NCBI GenBank assembly: GCA_963762615.1
Contig: CAVXLG010000013.1
Location: 620,001 to 684,000 of the forward strand
DNA length: 64,000 nt
Direction of reading: 5' to 3'
Source: PALSA-505 sp963762615
Lineage (GTDB): Bacteria > Actinomycetota > Actinomycetes > Streptosporangiales > Streptosporangiaceae
The notes below the pieces were generated by a model. The model saw only the letters and a program-made list of their open reading frames with translations, ran no database searches and was not told the origin of the DNA. Position 1 is the stretch's first letter. The number at the start of each line of letters is the position of its first letter. Shown here piece by piece: positions 1-10,293 of the stretch. The translations under genes were made by a program, and so were the position numbers.

Positions 1-2
1 CC

Positions 3-341
3 TGCGGCACCCCCGCGGCGGTCGCGGCCGTGGGCGCCAACCGGGACGCCGTGCTGGACGAGACGACGGGCCTGCTCGTGGCGCCCGGCCGGCTCGGCCT
101 GTTCGCCCAGCGGGTGCGCCGCCTGCTGGCCGCGCCGATGCGGCTCGAGGGGTTCGGGATCGCGGCCGCGGACCGGGCGAGCTCCAGGTACTCCTGGGAC
201 CGCATCGGCCGCGAGACGGCGGCCGCCTACGACCGTTGCCTGCCATCCGCTATCCCAGACATCGCGGCTCCCGAAACAGAGGATCGCGAGGAGGAGCTGG
301 CCCTGGAGCGAGCCGGGCAGCTGGCAGTGGCGCTGGCCTGA
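3..341 (+). CDS. Glycosyltransferase family 4, C-terminal fragment (5' end outside window)
   Basis: The frame is open from the first bases and ends at TGA 339-341, giving about 112 residues of a protein that starts upstream. The visible part has the typical end of a GT4/GT-B glycosyltransferase: a CGTPAAVAAVGANRDAV stretch followed by DETTGLLVAPG, matching the nucleotide-sugar binding region 'G-P-V-V-A-..-G-G-..-D-x-x-x-x-G-x-L-V' of the family. A helical region with W and D residues follows. Such enzymes move a sugar from a nucleotide donor to a lipid, glycan or small molecule; donor and acceptor cannot be told from this fragment. A strong hairpin lies 15 bases after the stop. Confidence 0.75.
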   Translation, partial: CGTPAAVAAVGANRDAVLDETTGLLVAPGRLGLFAQRVRRLLAAPMRLEGFGIAAADRASSRYSWDRIGRETAAAYDRCLPSAIPDIAAPETEDREEELALERAGQLAVALA

Positions 342-356
342 CCATCACCAGTCCGC

Positions 357-392
357 AAGCCCGCCCCCGGCTGCCCTACCGGGGGCGGGCTT
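357..392 (+). terminator. Strong hairpin after the glycosyltransferase
   Basis: A perfect 14-bp stem (AAGCCCGCCCCCGG with CCGGGGGCGGGCTT) closes an 8-base loop. It starts 15 bases after the stop codon and ends in TTCATCG, so it is a likely intrinsic-type terminator. Confidence 0.8.
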
Positions 393-474
393 CATCGTCG
401 GCGGAGGAGGTCTTCACCGGCAAGCGCGGGTGAGAAGGGTGCCGGCACTGCCGAGCCGGCGAGCGTCCAGGACT

Positions 475-542
475 AGAGCGCCCGGCAATAAGGCGTTGGA
501 TCAGGGAGCCGCGAGCCCGACAGGCCTATTGCCGGGCGCTCT
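475..542 (-). terminator. Long-stem inverted repeat downstream of the response regulator
   Basis: A perfect 16-bp inverted repeat, AGAGCGCCCGGCAATA at 475-490 and its complement at 527-542, with a 36-base spacer. It lies 16 bases beyond the stop of the minus-strand response regulator gene and 134 bases beyond the glycosyltransferase stop. The position suits a terminator for the minus-strand operon, but the loop is unusually long for one. A small mobile repeat or regulatory RNA structure is the alternative. Confidence 0.55.
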
Positions 543-558
543 TACTCGTAGCCGGTCA

Positions 559-992
559 CTATCGCGGCAGCCGCACGACGGTGAGGAAGAACTCGTCGAT
601 CTGGCGGACCGCGGCGATGAACTGGTTGACGTCGACGGGCTTGGTTACGAAGGCGTTGGCGTGCAGCTTGTAGCTGCGCAGGATGTCCTCCTCGGAGGAG
701 GACGTGGTGAGGATCACCACCGGCGTGTGCGTGAGTCCGGGATCGGACCGGATCTGCTCCAGGACCTGGCGCCCGTCGTACTTCGGCAGGTTGAGGTCGA
801 GCAGGATCAGGTCGACCCGGGGCGCCCGCGCGTGCTCGCCCCGCTGGTAGAGGAAATCCAGCGCCTCCTGGCCGTCGTGCGCCACATGCAGCCGGTTGCC
901 GATCCTGTTCTCCTCGAAGGCCTCGCGGGTCATCAGCTCATCGCCTGGGTCGTCTTCGACGAGCAGGACCTCGATGGGCTGCAGGGGGGTGG

Positions 993-996
<4 letters not shown>
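559..996 (-). CDS. Rcp1-type single-domain response regulator
   Basis: A 145-aa stand-alone CheY-like receiver. Near the N terminus is LLVEDDPGDELMTREAF with the acidic pair, the phospho-acceptor Asp lies in ILLDLNLP, the switch Thr in VILTTSSSEED and the conserved Lys in FVTKPVD. The insert LPKYDGRQVLEQIRSDP and the overall layout match the Rcp1/phytochrome-associated subclass usually encoded next to a kinase with a SHDLQEPLR H-box. Here the ATG overlaps the stop of that kinase gene by four bases (ATGA), so they are translationally coupled and this protein is probably its phosphorylation target. There is no output domain. The gene ends shortly before a 16-bp inverted repeat. Confidence 0.9.
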
Positions 997-2697
<1,701 letters not shown>

Positions 2698-2701
<4 letters not shown>

Positions 2702-3905
2702 GCGCCCCGCCAGCGGAGGTGCACCACGGCGACGTCGTCGGCGAGGCCGCCATACGGCGCGGTCGCCGTCTCGATCCGCTCGATCAGGCCGTCCACGAAC
2801 GCGGCGGCCGGCCGCGCGGCCAGCTCGCGGGCCATGGCCAGCAGGCCCTCCTCGCCGAGCCGCTCGCTGCCCGGCCCGGTGCGGCCCTCGAACAGCCCGT
2901 CGGTGAACAGCACCAGGCTTGCTCCCGGCGGAAGCGGCATCTCTTCGTCCTGCCAGCCGTGACCGGTGACCAGGCCCAGGGCCGGCCCGACGGCCGCCCT
3001 CGACCAGCTCGATGCCGCCGGGCGTGCGCAGCAGCAGGCCGGGGTGGCCCGCCCGCAGGATCCGCACGCTGCGGCGATGCGGCGGGAAGACCAGGTAGCT
3101 GAGGGTGGCGAACACGCGCTCGCCCTCCCGCTCGGCGACGAGCATCTGCTCGAGCAGGCTGACCAGCGCCGGGGCCGGCGTCCCGGCCAGGACGAGCGAG
3201 CGCCAGGCGACCCGCAGGCACACCCCGGTGGCCGCCTCGGCCGGGCCGTGCCCGGCTACGTCGCCGATCACCGCGTGCACGGTGCCGTCGGCGGTCTCGA
3301 CCACGTCATAGAAGTCGCCGCCGAGCAGCGACTGCTCGCGGCCGGGCCGGTTGCGCGCCAGCGACCTCGATCCCGTCGCTGCGGACCAGCGGGGTCGGCA
3401 GCAGCCCGCGCTCCAGCCGCGCGTTCTCCTCGGCCCGTACCGCGCTGACCTGCAGGGCAGCGGAGGCCTGCTCGACCTGCTTGCGCTGGGCCGCGTAGCG
3501 GATCGCCCGGCCGAAAGCGTGCGGCTCGGCCTGGCCCTTGATCAGGTAGTCCTGCGCCCCGGCCGCGACCGCGGCGAGCCCCGCGTCTTCCTCGGCCAGT
3601 CCGGTCAGCACGACGATCGGCGCGGCCGGGGCGGCGGCCAGCATCTCGGTGACGACTTCCAGTCCCTGCGCGTCGGACAGGTGCAGGTCCAGCAGGATGC
3701 AGCCGGGAACGCCCTGGCGGCGCAGCCGCTCCTTCGCCTCCGCCAGCGAGCGCGCCCAGGTCAGGGTCGCGCGGACGCCGCTGTCGGCGAGAAGCTCCTC
3801 GACCAGCATCATGTCCGCGGCGTCGTCCTCGACCAGCAGCAGCGTCTGCGGGTCCACGAGCCAGGCAGAGTGCAGTTCCGCCGCGGAACCTGCGGAGACC
3901 GCCAC
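2698..3905 (-). pseudogene. Receiver-SpoIIE/PP2C phosphatase (RsbU-like), broken by two frameshifts
   Basis: Starts at GTG 3905 behind AGGAGG with 5-base spacing. Residues 20-140 are a CheY-like receiver (LLLVEDDAADMMLVEELL, phospho-Asp in CILLDLHLSD, Lys in DYLIKGQ). A coiled linker follows, then a PP2C/SpoIIE domain: LLGGDFYDVVE, VIGDVAGHGPAEAA, LRAGHPGLLL, LFTDGLFEGR and the final GGLADDVAVVHLRW. The domain is spread over three frames, with +1 breaks near 3358-3363 and 2989-2996; joining them restores about 402 aa. The family dephosphorylates anti-sigma-factor antagonists in partner-switching pathways. Its stop overlaps the start of the histidine kinase, so the three genes form one operon. 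The frame breaks may be sequencing errors. Confidence 0.85.
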
Positions 3906-4092
3906 GGCTACCTCCTGTTTCCCCGTACCCGGCCCGCAGCCGGCTAGCCGATCTCATCCGCGACAATACTGACTACCGGCCGTCTCGCAAGCCCGGTCCC
4001 GGCCCGGCGCTGCCACCGGCCCGGGAGCAGTGCCGTTCGGGCAATCACCGGCCTTGGCCGGTAACCGGATGGCGGCGGCCAAACATCGTAAG

Positions 4093-4120
4093 GACGCCGG
4101 CGTTGACGGCTGCCGGCGTC
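4093..4120 (-). terminator. Hairpin downstream of the DUF6328-like gene
   Basis: A 9-bp perfect stem (GACGCCGGC with GCCGGCGTC) and 10-base loop, 51 bases beyond the stop of the minus-strand membrane-protein gene. There is no clear U-tract. The rest of 3906-4170 holds no supported gene. Confidence 0.4.
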
Positions 4121-4170
4121 CAGGCCTTACCGCACTGCCCGCCGGAGGCAGCCTCAAACCACCCGCCGGG

Positions 4171-4704
4171 TCACTGCCCCGGCGCGCCCGGGCTACGCAC
4201 GTCCGGCCGCCGCCTTTCCCGGCGAGCCAGCGGCAGCGCGAACCAGAGGCCGCCGAACAAGCACACGGTGCACACGGTGATGAGCACGGAAGGCAGCCCG
4301 GGATCGACGTACCCGGTGACGAGCAGGATGGCCGCGCTGATGGCGAGCCCCACGGCCACCAGCCCGGCGAGCGCCATGACGTTGGCGGCCCGGACGAGAT
4401 GTGCCTTCTGCCGGCGCCGGAACACCACGCGGTGATAGGCCACCGGGCCGAGCAGCAGCGCGGTCGCCACCGCCGCCAGAACCAGGGTGGCGATGTAGAG
4501 CTGGCGCTGGTCATCGCTCAGCCGGGAGAACCTGCTGGTGAACGGGAGGGCGAGCAGGAAGCCGAAGAGCACCTGCACGCCAAGCCCGGCCACCCGCAGT
4601 TCCTGCAGCAGTTCGGCCAGGTTGCGGTCGTCGCGCTCAGCCTCGGACTCGTCCCGCTGATCCCCCGGATCCCGGGACTGGTCGCGTGTCTCCGGAGAAC
4701 TCAT
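4171..4704 (-). CDS. DUF6328-like four-helix membrane protein
   Basis: A 177-aa protein with a highly charged N terminus (runs of E, R and D, about residues 1-35) and four hydrophobic segments: around GVQVLFGFLLALPF, LYIATLVLAAVATALLLG, VMALAGLVAVGLAISAAIL and VLITVCTVCLFGGLWF. The N-terminal LAELLQELRVAGLGVQVLFG followed by LPF is the hallmark of the DUF6328 family, whose function is unknown. The ATG at 4704 is preferred over the GTG at 4710 because an AGGGG ribosome site sits 5 bases upstream of it. It is divergent from the CYTH-CHAD gene with about 130 bases between them. No catalytic motif is visible. Confidence 0.75.
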   Translation of the reverse strand: MSSPETRDQSRDPGDQRDESEAERDDRNLAELLQELRVAGLGVQVLFGFLLALPFTSRFSRLSDDQRQLYIATLVLAAVATALLLGPVAYHRVVFRRRQKAHLVRAANVMALAGLVAVGLAISAAILLVTGYVDPGLPSVLITVCTVCLFGGLWFALPLARRERRRPDVRSPGAPGQ

Positions 4705-4836
4705 GAACACCCCTCTGGCTGCCCGTATCTACCGGTGCTGCCCAGCGCTCGGCGGGTTAGTCGCGGCCGGTGCCGGGTAAGTTGGGCGGACGCAATCGAG
4801 GGGATCCGGCCGGGATTCCGCGGTGAGGGTCGATCG

Positions 4837-6360
4837 TTGGCTACTGAATACCGTGAGACAGAACGCAAGTACGAAGCCGATTCGGCGGTCCTGACGCTGC
4901 CGCCGCTCGAGGATCTGCCGCAGGTCAGATCGGTGTCCGGTCCCGAAGAGGAGACGCTGGAGGCCGAGTACTACGACACCAGCGATCTGCGGCTCATCCG
5001 CGCGGGAGTCACCCTGCGCCGACGCCGCGGCGGAGCAGACGAAGGCTGGCACCTGAAGCTGCCGGCCGGCGTCGACACGCGCAGCGAGCTGCGGCTGCCG
5101 CTGGGCACGCCGGAATCGGCGATCCCCGCCGAGCTGGCCGGGCTGGTACGCGCGTTCAGCCGGGGCCGGCCGCTGCAGCCGGTCGCGCACATCAGCACGG
5201 TGCGGCGGCGGCAGATCCTCATCGGCGAGGGCGGAGCCTCGCTGGCCGAGGTGGTCGCCGACGACGTCTCGGCCCAGTCGCTCGGCCCGTCCACGACCAT
5301 CTCCGGGTGGCAGGAGGCGGAGATCGAGCTGACCGGCGGGGACATCAGCCTGCTGGAGGCGGCCGACCGGCGGCTGCGGCGCGGCGGGCTGCGCCGGGCG
5401 GATCACTCGGCGAAGCTGGAACGGGCCCTCGCCGACCGGCTGCCCGCCCGCGCCCACCCGGGCCGGCTGACCCGCGCGTCCGCGTCCGCGGCGGTCGTGC
5501 TCGGCTACCTGCGCGCGCAGGCCGACAAGCTGAAGGCGTTCGACCCGCTGGTGCGCCGGGACGAGCCTGACTCGGTGCACCAGATGCGCGTCGCCGCCCG
5601 GCAGCTGCGCAGCACGCTGCAGTCCTTCGGGACGATTCTGAGCTCCGCGGACACCAGGCACCTGCGCGACGAGCTGCGGTGGCTCGGCGAGGTCCTCGGT
5701 GAGTCACGGGACAGCGAGATTCTCGCCGGGCGGCTGGACGCCATGGTGCGGCAGACGCCGGCCGAGCTCGTCATGGGGCCGGTGGCCGCCCGGATCCGGG
5801 TGCATTTCGCGCCGCTGCAGGCCGCCGCCCGGCAGGCCGTGCTCGAGGCCCTGGACTCCGGCCGCTACGTCACGCTGCTCGACGACCTGGAGCAGCTGCT
5901 GGACGATCCCCCGCTGACCGCGGCGGCGGGGCGGCCGGCCGGCACCGAGCTGCCCAAGGCGGTGGCGCGCGCGCGCCGCCGGGTACGCCTGCGGATGCGC
6001 ATCGCCCGGCGGGCGCCGGCCGGCCGGGACCGCGAGATCGCGCTGCATGAGGCGCGCAAATCGGCCAAGCGCGCGCGCTATGCGGCCGAGGCGGTGCGCC
6101 CGGTCTTCGGCCCGGCGGCCGGGCGGCTCGCCAGCCAGATGAAGAGCCTCCAGACGGTGCTCGGCGATCACCAGGACGCCGTGATCACCCGCGACCGCTT
6201 GCGCGACCTGGCCGTACAAGCCTTCCTGGCCGGGGAGAACGCGTTCACCTACGGCCTGCTGCATGAGCGTGAAGACGCCCGGATCCGCGAGCTCCAGGAC
6301 GAGGCCTGGCGGGTCTGGGAGAAAGCCTCCGCCGGCCGGCAGCACCGCTGGCTGCGCTAG
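4837..6360 (+). CDS. CYTH and CHAD domain-containing protein
   Basis: About 507 aa from a TTG start (GAGGGT upstream). An earlier start in the same frame is possible but lacks family similarity. Residues 1-195 form a CYTH triphosphate-tunnel domain: the signature ETERKYE (ExExK) lies at the N terminus, followed by LEAEYYDTSDLRL and TLRRRRGG basic strands and LKLPAG. Residues about 215-495 form a CHAD helical bundle with DSVHQMRVAARQLRSTL, LGESRDSEIL and LHEARKSAKRARYAAE, where His, Arg and Lys line the anion-binding groove. CYTH domains act on triphosphates or polyphosphate, and CHAD domains bind polyphosphate granules, so a role in polyphosphate metabolism is likely. The exact substrate cannot be told. 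It converges with the YihY gene. Confidence 0.9.
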   Translation: MATEYRETERKYEADSAVLTLPPLEDLPQVRSVSGPEEETLEAEYYDTSDLRLIRAGVTLRRRRGGADEGWHLKLPAGVDTRSELRLPLGTPESAIPAELAGLVRAFSRGRPLQPVAHISTVRRRQILIGEGGASLAEVVADDVSAQSLGPSTTISGWQEAEIELTGGDISLLEAADRRLRRGGLRRADHSAKLERALADRLPARAHPGRLTRASASAAVVLGYLRAQADKLKAFDPLVRRDEPDSVHQMRVAARQLRSTLQSFGTILSSADTRHLRDELRWLGEVLGESRDSEILAGRLDAMVRQTPAELVMGPVAARIRVHFAPLQAAARQAVLEALDSGRYVTLLDDLEQLLDDPPLTAAAGRPAGTELPKAVARARRRVRLRMRIARRAPAGRDREIALHEARKSAKRARYAAEAVRPVFGPAAGRLASQMKSLQTVLGDHQDAVITRDRLRDLAVQAFLAGENAFTYGLLHEREDARIRELQDEAWRVWEKASAGRQHRWLR

Positions 6361-6380
6361 CGGTCTGTGCCCGGGCCCGG

Positions 6381-7388
6381 TCAGCGCTTGGCCCGGCGCC
6401 GGATGCCGAACCGGCGGGACTCGGGATCCTTCGGCAGCCGGGACTCGATCTGCTGCTCGGGACGGCGCTGCTGCGCCTTGGCGTACAGCTCGTAGGCGCG
6501 GTGGTCCTGCGCGGTCAGCGGGGGCGGGAACAGGCTGCGCGGCGACAGCTTGCGAGCATGCACGACGTTGGCCTCCACCGCGTACAAGGTGACCTCGGCC
6601 TGCAGGTAGAGCCAGGCCATCAGCCCGAGCACCAGGCCGAACGTGCCGTACAGGCTGGAGCTTCGGGCCAGGAAGTGATTGATCACGTACACGCCCACGC
6701 TCAGCAGGATCTGCCAGACGACCGCGCCGAGGACGGCGCCGAGCCACAGCTCGCGGCTCGCCACCTCGGCCGCGGCGGCGAGCCGGAAAGCGAGCCAGAA
6801 CAGTCCGATGTTCAGCACGAGCGAGACCGCGATCGCGGCTACCTGCGACCCGGCCCCGCTGATCACGTGCCCGGCCCCGGCGGCCACCCCGGACAGGCCG
6901 ACGGCGATGATCTGGCCGATCCCCACCCCGAGAATCATGGCGATGCTGCGCAGCCATGACTTCGGGAAACCCGGGCGCCGGGCCAGCGGCACCGCCCATG
7001 CCGTGTTGAGCGCGTTCTGCACGGCGCCGGCCACGCCCAGCGCCCCGAGGAACGTGCCGATCAGCCCGACGGCAAGCGCCAGGCCGCTCCCGGACAGCGC
7101 GTGCACGCTGGACGCAAGCTGGTCCCCGATCACCGGGTAGTCCTCGACCGCGGCGTTGATCACCTTCTGCTGCAGGGCCTGGTTATCGTGCAGCACGATG
7201 CTCAGCACCGTCACCAGGACCAGCAGCAGCGGGAAGATCGACGCGAACGCGTAGTAGGCGATCAGCGCGGCCAGGCTGCCGGCCTGGTCGTCACCGAACT
7301 TCTTCCACACCGCGAGGGGGAACGCCAGCACCGGGCGCCGCTGCTGGAACCTGTCCACCGCCCGCAGCAGCTGTCTGACTCGGTTCAT
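6381..7388 (-). CDS. YihY/virulence factor BrkB family membrane protein
   Basis: About 335 aa starting at ATG 7388, eight bases after an AAGGGGG ribosome site; longer starts upstream lack one. The N-terminal region has the family hallmark SLAALIAYYAFASIFPLLLVLVTVL. It is followed by further transmembrane segments (GLALAVGLIGTFLGALGVAGAVQ, SIAMILGVGIGQIIAVGL, IAVSLVLNIGLFWLAF, LWLGAVLGAVVWQILLSVGVYVI, TFGLVLGLMAWLYLQAEVTLY) and a basic cytoplasmic tail ending GIRRRAKR. Members are six-helix inner-membrane proteins of unclear activity; the old assignment as ribonuclease BN is no longer accepted. It converges with the CYTH-CHAD gene with a 20-base gap. Confidence 0.9.
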   Translation of the reverse strand: MNRVRQLLRAVDRFQQRRPVLAFPLAVWKKFGDDQAGSLAALIAYYAFASIFPLLLVLVTVLSIVLHDNQALQQKVINAAVEDYPVIGDQLASSVHALSGSGLALAVGLIGTFLGALGVAGAVQNALNTAWAVPLARRPGFPKSWLRSIAMILGVGIGQIIAVGLSGVAAGAGHVISGAGSQVAAIAVSLVLNIGLFWLAFRLAAAAEVASRELWLGAVLGAVVWQILLSVGVYVINHFLARSSSLYGTFGLVLGLMAWLYLQAEVTLYAVEANVVHARKLSPRSLFPPPLTAQDHRAYELYAKAQQRRPEQQIESRLPKDPESRRFGIRRRAKR

Positions 7389-7578
7389 CCGGTCAGCCCC
7401 CTTGCTGATCATGATTATGCCGAACGGCGCCGGGCCAGCACCGGGATACCCCTGATCGTCCTCGTTACCCGGCACCGATCGCCGCCGTGGCGTTCAGAAG
7501 CCATCTTTTCAGGCGGCCGGCCGGTAGCGTTGTGCTGGCCGCGCGCGGTTCCGGCGCGCAGCGCACGAGGAGGAACAA

Positions 7579-8115
7579 ATGCCACAGCGGGCGCCGCTGC
7601 CCTACGACTCCCTTCCCGAAGTGCCGTCGTTCACGGTCGAGAGCGACGATGTCGCCGATGGCGAGCAGATGGGCGATGCGCAGGTGTTCAACGACTTCGG
7701 GATGTCCGGCGAGAACCGCTCACCCCAGCTGCGCTGGTCCGGGTTCCCGGCCGAGACCAAGGGGTTCGCGGTCACCGCCTTCGATCCGGACGCCCCGACC
7801 GGATCCGGATTCTGGCACTGGGTGGTACTTGGGCTGCCGGCCTCGGTCACCGAGCTGCCGTCCGGGGCGGCCGGCGCGGGCGGCCAGGACCTGCCCGGCG
7901 GTGCGTTCCACGTCAGGAACGACTACGGAGCCAAGGACTTCGGCGGCGCGGCGCCGCCGCAAGGCGATCCGCCGCACCGGTACGTGTTCGCCGTGCACGC
8001 GCTCGACACGGACGACCTCGGCGTTGACTCTGACATCTCGCCTGCGGTGGCCGGCTTCAACCTCCGCTTCCACACGATCGCCCGGGGCGTGATCGTTCCG
8101 GTGTACGGCTACTAG
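7579..8115 (+). CDS. YbhB/YbcL family PEBP (Raf kinase inhibitor-like) protein
   Basis: 178 aa from ATG 7579 with a clear GAGGAGG ribosome site. The PEBP ligand-pocket motifs are present: DPDAPTGSGFWHWVVLGLP (DPDAP and the HW pair), RNDYGAKDFGG, and GDPPHRYVFAVHAL near the C terminus. It has no signal peptide and is probably cytoplasmic. Bacterial YbhB/YbcL proteins have the fold of phosphatidylethanolamine-binding proteins, and their physiological ligands are mostly unknown. It stands alone, converging with the XRE-PBP regulator 33 bases away. Confidence 0.92.
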   Translation: MPQRAPLPYDSLPEVPSFTVESDDVADGEQMGDAQVFNDFGMSGENRSPQLRWSGFPAETKGFAVTAFDPDAPTGSGFWHWVVLGLPASVTELPSGAAGAGGQDLPGGAFHVRNDYGAKDFGGAAPPQGDPPHRYVFAVHALDTDDLGVDSDISPAVAGFNLRFHTIARGVIVPVYGY

Positions 8116-8148
8116 CGGTCGCCGGCCGATCGCAACCCGCGGGCGCGG

Positions 8149-9255
8149 TCACAGCGTGGCGACGTGCTCGCCGCAGCGCGCCGCGTCATAACCGGGCAGG
8201 CTTTCCAGCTGGGCCAGCAGCCACGGTGAGGACAGCACCCTGAGCATGCTCTGCACCGGGCGGGATTCCATCAGCGCGCGCGGTATGACGAGATCGAAGC
8301 GCTCGTCGGCGAGCGGCACGAAGGGCAGGCTGTAGGCGAGCGCGGCCGGCTCGGCGGAGATGCCCGCCTGGGCCAGCCCGGCGGAGATCGCGGACGTCAC
8401 CTGCAGGTGGCCGCGCGTCTGGGTGTCGTAGCCGGTCAGCGTGGCGGGCGTGAGCCTGAGCCTGAGCAGCTCGCGGTCGAGCACCTGCCGGGCCTCTGAC
8501 CCGGCCTCCCGGTTGACCAGCCGCAGGCCGAGCCGGGCCACGTCGGCCACGCCGGATACCTGGCCGTCCAGCCCGGGGGCGAGCGCGAGCCCCTCGCGCC
8601 AGGCCGAGAAGCCGATCACCTCCGCCCCCTGCCCGCCGAGCAGGCTGCGGGCCTGCCCGGTGTTGTACCCCTCGCCTGCCTGGTCGCGCAGGTGCGCGCC
8701 GGCCGCGTGCACCAGCCCCCGGGCGGCCAGCTTCAGCGCCTGCTCGCTGCCGCACGGCCACCAGACGAACGCGACCGGCGGGTCCAGCAGCGACAGCGGG
8801 ACCTCGAGCAGCGGCAGCGCCGGATCACAGCCGGCCACCACCAGCGTGGACCGCGGCGGGCTGATCGGGCGGACCGAGCCCGGCTGGCTGCCGACCAGGC
8901 CGCCGGCAGGCAGGAACCCCGCGCGGGTCGCCGCGTCGCCGGCCAGCGGCAGGGCGACGAAGCCGTCTCCGACCGCGGCCAGTGCGGCCCTCCCGCCGCG
9001 GCCGCCGAGCCTGGCCACCGGCTGCACCTCGACCTCGGCAGCCGGGCGGCCCGGACCGAATACCTCCTCAACCGTCATGCCGACCGCGCTGGCGAGCGCG
9101 AGGGCGACCCGCAGCGACGGATCGCTGTGACCGGATTCGACCGCGGAGACGGCCTGCCGTGACACGCCCGCCATGCCCGCCAGCTGCTGCTGTGAGAAGC
9201 CGCGTACCAGGCGAGCGGCCCGCAGCCGCATTCCGCCGTCCCAGGTCGTCCGCAT
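8149..9255 (-). CDS. XRE-family regulator with periplasmic-binding-protein-like sensor domain
   Basis: About 368 aa. The ATG at 9255 follows a GGGGGG ribosome site by 7 bases. Residues about 9-63 are a Cro/XRE helix-turn-helix (RLVRGFSQQQLAGMAG, VSRQAVSAVESGHSDPSL). The rest is a type-2 PBP-like domain (TLVVAGCDPALPLLE; FVWWPCGSEQALKLA; AGEGYNTGQ; RLGLRLVNREAGSEAR with the ligand loop; GYDTQTRGHLQVTSAI). This architecture is common beside molybdate/tungstate ABC transporters and is taken to sense the oxyanion. Here it sits just downstream of such a transporter on the same strand, 15 bases from the ATPase stop, so it is probably in the operon and may control it. Confidence 0.85.
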   Translation of the reverse strand: MRTTWDGGMRLRAARLVRGFSQQQLAGMAGVSRQAVSAVESGHSDPSLRVALALASAVGMTVEEVFGPGRPAAEVEVQPVARLGGRGGRAALAAVGDGFVALPLAGDAATRAGFLPAGGLVGSQPGSVRPISPPRSTLVVAGCDPALPLLEVPLSLLDPPVAFVWWPCGSEQALKLAARGLVHAAGAHLRDQAGEGYNTGQARSLLGGQGAEVIGFSAWREGLALAPGLDGQVSGVADVARLGLRLVNREAGSEARQVLDRELLRLRLTPATLTGYDTQTRGHLQVTSAISAGLAQAGISAEPAALAYSLPFVPLADERFDLVIPRALMESRPVQSMLRVLSSPWLLAQLESLPGYDAARCGEHVATL

Positions 9256-9270
9256 CAGCAATCCCCCCGG

Positions 9271-10293
9271 TCAGGCCTCTGCCCGCTCGCTGCGCGGCAG
9301 CAGGTTACCTCCGGCGGCGGCCGGCAGCGCGGTCCCGTCCGGACCGAAGGACGGCGGCTGCACCGCGGTCACCACCAGCGGGCCGCCTTGCGCCCCAGGA
9401 CGGTCGGGCAGCCGGCAGATGATCAGCTCTCCGGCTACCCGCAGGTCGGCCTCCCAGCCCGCCCCGGACGACCGGCAGCCGGCGATCGTCCCGGCCAGCA
9501 CGATGCCCCGGTCCGGATGAGCGCCGGCGATCACCCGGTCGGGGTGCACGCCGGCGGTCGCGCCGTCCGGTGCGCCCTGGACCGGGACGAAGCTGAGGTA
9601 GCCGACCAGCTCGGCGACCCGCCGCGAGGCGGGCCACCGCACCACCTCGTGCGGGGTCCCGGCCTGCAGCACGGTGCCCGCGTCCAGCACCGCCAGCCGG
9701 CTGGCGAAGGCCTGGGCGTCGGGCAGCTCGTGCGCCACCATGATCGTCGGCATCTCACGATCATCCACCAGCCGGACGACCAGGCCGGTGAGCGTCCGGC
9801 GCAGCGTGGCATCCAGGCCGCTGTAGGGCTCGTCGAGCAGCAGCGCGTCGCAGTGGGCCAGCAGCAGGCGGCCCAGCGCCACCCGGTGCTGCTGCCCGCC
9901 CGACAGCCGGGCCGGCATGGCCGAGAGCAGCCCGCCGATCTCCAGCAGCCCGGCCAGTTCGGCGAGCGCGGAGCCCCGGGGGTCCGCGCTCGGAGCGTAG
10001 CCGAGGTTGTCCCGCACCGACAGGTGCGGGAAAAGGCCCGGATCCTGGCGCAGCAGGCCGACCCGGCGCTGCCACGGCGGCAGCGCGCGCGGCGGCCCGG
10101 ACGAGGTCAGCACCCGGCCGCCCAGCTCGATCCGGCCGCGCCGCAGCGGCACCAGCCCGGCGATGGCCTCAAGCAGCGTGGTCTTGCCCGCGCCGGAGGG
10201 GCCGAACAGCGCCAGCCGCTCCCCCGCAGCGACCGACAAGGCGGCGCGCACGGTGAAATCCCTGCGCTCAACCTCGACGTCGGCGTGCAGCAC
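9271..10293 (-). CDS. ABC transporter ATP-binding protein, molybdate/tungstate type
   Basis: 340 aa from GTG 10293, which overlaps the 3' end of the permease gene. The ATPase core shows Walker A GPSGAGKTT, Q-loop region VGLLRQDPGLFPHLSV, signature LSGGQQHRVALGRLLLA, Walker B ALLLDEPYSGLDATLR and the switch His in IMVAHELPDA. After about residue 235 a TOBE/MOP-like domain follows (GVHPDRVIAGAHPD; LAGTIAGCRSSGAGWEADLRVAG), as in ModC/WtpC-type ATPases. It energises uptake with the permease and lipoprotein encoded upstream. Sulfate-type transport is less likely given the XRE-PBP regulator next door. Confidence 0.88.
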   Translation of the reverse strand: MLHADVEVERRDFTVRAALSVAAGERLALFGPSGAGKTTLLEAIAGLVPLRRGRIELGGRVLTSSGPPRALPPWQRRVGLLRQDPGLFPHLSVRDNLGYAPSADPRGSALAELAGLLEIGGLLSAMPARLSGGQQHRVALGRLLLAHCDALLLDEPYSGLDATLRRTLTGLVVRLVDDREMPTIMVAHELPDAQAFASRLAVLDAGTVLQAGTPHEVVRWPASRRVAELVGYLSFVPVQGAPDGATAGVHPDRVIAGAHPDRGIVLAGTIAGCRSSGAGWEADLRVAGELIICRLPDRPGAQGGPLVVTAVQPPSFGPDGTALPAAAGGNLLPRSERAEA

